From Deferribacteres bacterium (GTDB lineage Bacteria; Zhuqueibacterota; Zhuqueibacteria; Zhuqueibacterales; Geothermadaptataceae), in the NCBI GenBank assembly GCA_020633675.1, contig JACKDE010000001.1, positions 372,001 to 436,000 on the forward strand: a DNA stretch of 64,000 bases. Reading direction: 5' to 3'. Every line of letters begins with the position of its first letter. Within the stretch, counting starts at the first letter, position 1. Under the pieces are notes generated by a model. That model did not search any database, was not told the origin of the DNA, and worked only from the letters and a program-made list of their open reading frames with translations. Below, one piece after another: positions 61,789 to 64,000 of this stretch. A program made the position numbers and the translations under genes.

Positions 61789-63486
61789 ATGCAGACCAGT
61801 TGGACGCTAACCAATGCGTTTTCCGATGAAATTGTTACCAACCTTGCGAAACAGTTGACCATCCCCAATGTGCTCGCCCGTGTCCTGCTCAATCGCGGCA
61901 TTGACTCTTTTGACCAAGCCAAAAGTTATTTCCGTGCCGACATCGAGCATCTCTACGATCCCTTCATCATGGCGGATATGGAAAAGGCCGTCACTTTCAT
62001 TGTTGATGCGCTGCAAAACAAACGCAAAATTCTCATTTATGGCGATTATGATGTCGATGGTACGACATCCACGGCCATGCTCATCCTGTTCTTCCGTCAG
62101 CTCGGCTATTTCGTCGATTACCACATTCCGAATCGCATTCAAGATGGCTATGGCATGAGCATCGAAACCGTTGAGGCGGCCCATAAAAAGGGCGTCGACT
62201 TGATTATCACAGTGGACTGTGGTATCACGGCTATTGAAGAAATTAAGCATGCCCGCAAATTGGGCCTGGATGTCATCGTGTGCGACCATCACCAGCCCGG
62301 CCCGGAATTGCCGGATGCCATCGCCGTGCTCAATCCTAAGCGAAGCGATTGCCCATATCCGTTCAAAGAGCTGGCTGGCGTGGGCGTATCTTTTAAGCTC
62401 GCACAAGCCATCGCCCAAAAGGTCGGCCACAGCTTTGATGAACTCTCTAAACTGCTGGATTTGGTAGCGATCGGCAGCGCCGCGGATATCGTTCCGCTGG
62501 TCGATGAAAATCGCATCATTGTGCGGGAAGGCTTGAAGGTGTTGAATGAGACCGGCAATTTAGGCTTACGCGCCTTGCTGCGGAACACCGGACTGGCTCA
62601 AAAGACCATCGGCACGGGGCAGATTATTTTTATTTTGGCGCCGCGCATTAACGCTGTTGGGCGCATGGGCGATGCCAGCCGCGCGGTGGATATGCTGATC
62701 GCGCAGCACGAGTCGCAAGCCTATGCTATCGCCAGCATTTTGGAGCATGAAAACAAGCAGCGCCGCAATCTTGATGAAGAGACGTTTAAGCGGGCAGTCG
62801 ATATGGTGGAAAGCAAATTCGATCCGGAAAACGATGCCGCGTTTGTACTGAATTCAGAAGAATGGCATCTGGGTGTGATCGGGATTGTCGCCAGCCGCCT
62901 GGTGGAAAAATATTATCGGCCAACTGTGATGATTTCCACCGAGAACGGCATCGGCAAAGGCTCTGCTCGCAGCGTGCCCGGTTTCAATATCTACGATGCC
63001 CTGGAGCATTGCTCCGACTTGATGATGACCTTTGGCGGCCACAAGTACGCAGCGGGACTCAGTATCGAAAAGGAAAAAATCGAAGAGCTGCGTGAGCGCC
63101 TGAAAACCTACACTGAACAAAATCTGACCGGCGACATGCGTGTCAAAACCCTCTCCATCGATGGTGAGCTGGCCTTTTCCGAGATCGACGATAAGTTCAT
63201 GCGCATACTGAAAATGATGGCGCCGTTCGGGCCTCAGAATATGCGCCCGGTTTTCATGAGCTCAAATGTACAGGTGGTAGGCAATGTGTCGGTCGTCGGC
63301 AAAAATCATTTACGCTTCCGTGCCTCGCAGGACGGAATCATTTTTGACACCATTGGCTTTAACCTTGGCGGTTTGTTGCACAGAGTGACGAGCAATCCCA
63401 AAGACCTTGAAATCGCGTATTTGGTTGAAGAAAACGAATGGCAGGGGCGGATCAGCACACAGCTCAGAATTAAGGATATTCGATAG
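61789..63486 (+). CDS. recJ: single-stranded-DNA-specific exonuclease RecJ
   Basis: 565-aa 5'-3' ssDNA exonuclease of recombination and repair. DHH-family motifs: GDYDVDGTTSTAML near residues 83-96, TVDCGI (~143-148), VCDHHQPG (~164-171), NPKRSD, and the DHHA1 motif FGGHKYAAGLS near 415. The C-terminal OB-fold is present (LSIDGELAFSEIDDKFMRIL). Length matches the family. AAGGAG lies 12 bp ahead of the ATG. Its stop overlaps the start of the next gene by one base. Confidence 0.96.
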   Translation: MQTSWTLTNAFSDEIVTNLAKQLTIPNVLARVLLNRGIDSFDQAKSYFRADIEHLYDPFIMADMEKAVTFIVDALQNKRKILIYGDYDVDGTTSTAMLILFFRQLGYFVDYHIPNRIQDGYGMSIETVEAAHKKGVDLIITVDCGITAIEEIKHARKLGLDVIVCDHHQPGPELPDAIAVLNPKRSDCPYPFKELAGVGVSFKLAQAIAQKVGHSFDELSKLLDLVAIGSAADIVPLVDENRIIVREGLKVLNETGNLGLRALLRNTGLAQKTIGTGQIIFILAPRINAVGRMGDASRAVDMLIAQHESQAYAIASILEHENKQRRNLDEETFKRAVDMVESKFDPENDAAFVLNSEEWHLGVIGIVASRLVEKYYRPTVMISTENGIGKGSARSVPGFNIYDALEHCSDLMMTFGGHKYAAGLSIEKEKIEELRERLKTYTEQNLTGDMRVKTLSIDGELAFSEIDDKFMRILKMMAPFGPQNMRPVFMSSNVQVVGNVSVVGKNHLRFRASQDGIIFDTIGFNLGGLLHRVTSNPKDLEIAYLVEENEWQGRISTQLRIKDIR

Positions 63487-64000
63487 TGAAACCATTCGAG
63501 TCCAGCCTGCAGGTGCAGTCCGACGAGTTCAAAAAGCGCAAAAACCACATGCTGAATCTGTTGCAGGTTCTGCAGCAGCGCAAAAATGAAATCAGAACGC
63601 CTTCGGAAAAAGCCGTTGAAAAGTTGCGCAAGCGAGGGAAATATCCGGCTCGCGAAAAAATCAATCGCGTTCTCGATCCGGGCACGACTTTCAATGAGAT
63701 CGGGCTGTTTGCGGCCTATGATATGTATGCGGATATCCCGGGTGGCTACCCGTCAGCAGGCACGGTAGTTGGCATTGGCACGGTTTCTGGAAAAAAAGCC
63801 GTGATTGTTGTCAACGATCCGCTGGTGAAATCGGGAGCCTGGGTTGAAATTACCTGCAAAAAAAATCTGCGTGCGCAAGAGATCGCCATGGAAAATCGGC
63901 TGCCGATCATTTACATGGTCGATTCGGCAGGCGTCAATCTGGAACGGCAAGCAGAAATCTTTCCTGACCGTGATCACTTCGGCCGCATCTTCCGCAATAA
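63486..64000 (+). CDS. acyl-CoA carboxylase carboxyltransferase subunit (partial, right edge)
   Basis: The frame from GTG 63486 stays open for 171 codons to the end of the window. It carries the carboxyltransferase signature: RGKYPAREKINRVLDPGT (~50-67), GYPSAGTVVGIGTVSG (~89-104), VVNDPLVKSGAW (~110-121) and YMVDSAGVNLERQAEIFPDR (~145-164), ending DHFGRIFRN. This pattern fits methylcrotonoyl- or propionyl-CoA carboxylase beta subunits (MCCB/PCCB type). It transfers carboxyl from biotin to an acyl-CoA. The GTG overlaps the recJ stop by one base. The exact acyl substrate needs the C-terminal half. Confidence 0.9.
   Translation, partial: MKPFESSLQVQSDEFKKRKNHMLNLLQVLQQRKNEIRTPSEKAVEKLRKRGKYPAREKINRVLDPGTTFNEIGLFAAYDMYADIPGGYPSAGTVVGIGTVSGKKAVIVVNDPLVKSGAWVEITCKKNLRAQEIAMENRLPIIYMVDSAGVNLERQAEIFPDRDHFGRIFRN

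Overview
The window reads as a chromosome segment of moderate GC from an FCB-type Gram-negative bacterium (Calditrichota / candidate division KSB1 or a close relative). Three things suggest this. Two secreted proteins end in a 'NYPNPFNP' C-terminal sorting region. RND/TolC efflux, lipoproteins and Tat-exported oxidoreductases imply two membranes. Many genes are secreted beta-propeller, DUF1080 and Gfo/Idh/MocA proteins typical of these polymer-degrading lineages. The taxonomic call is inference; no 16S rRNA is present.

Layout. 1-4033: leftward operon headed by a dyad operator: a 66-aa protein, a GntR-GAF-PP2C fusion, a YtrA-type GntR repressor, then an ABC ATPase and ABC-2 permease that runs off the left edge. 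4159-6236: two-component system. 6536-9662: lipoprotein, membrane protein, DUF2892 protein and a Crp/Fnr regulator. 9853-14056: probable catabolic/transport operon (FAD oxidoreductase, Gfo/Idh dehydrogenase, nucleoside-type MFS permease, small membrane protein). 14060-15500: AT-rich island with a frameshifted lipoprotein gene and a HEPN (AbiU2-like) gene. 15533-23696: Tat Gfo/Idh oxidoreductase, DUF1697, serine hydrolase, BNR propeller plus MoaD-like carrier, and a HEAT/double-DUF1080 protein, with structured intergenic repeats between them.

24153-30836: leftward tripartite RND efflux operon whose TolC carries an extra N-terminal periplasmic-binding-like domain. 31235-34519: tricorn-like protease. 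34684-38106: a 1140-aa propeller/helical protein of unknown function. 38283-42866: MacB-like permease and a secreted choice-of-anchor protein. 43445-51953: STAS antagonist, membrane protein, SRPBCC protein, then a tightly coupled run of Tat Gfo/Idh oxidoreductase, seven-haem cytochrome c, cytochrome-b-like membrane protein and ApbE flavin transferase, followed by a secreted hypothetical. 52066-58843: methyltransferase, SGNH hydrolase, sigma-54 activator and a Ser/Thr kinase with TPRs, all leftward. 59072-64000: zinc alcohol dehydrogenase, zinc-ribbon protein, RNase P RNA, recJ and the start of an acyl-CoA carboxylase carboxyltransferase gene.

Functional threads. Sugar oxidation recurs (three Gfo/Idh/MocA proteins and two DUF1080 domains, compatible with 3-keto-glycoside chemistry), in one case coupled to a cytochrome operon. 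Signalling recurs too (PP2C, STAS, histidine kinase, Ser/Thr kinase, sigma-54 activator). The most unusual items are the GntR-PP2C operon, the oxidoreductase/cytochrome/ApbE operon, the PBP-TolC fusion, the 34684-38106 protein, and a 90-bp repeat with terminal inverted repeats found at 17529 and 43209. No CRISPR array, tRNA, intact insertion sequence or prophage was seen.
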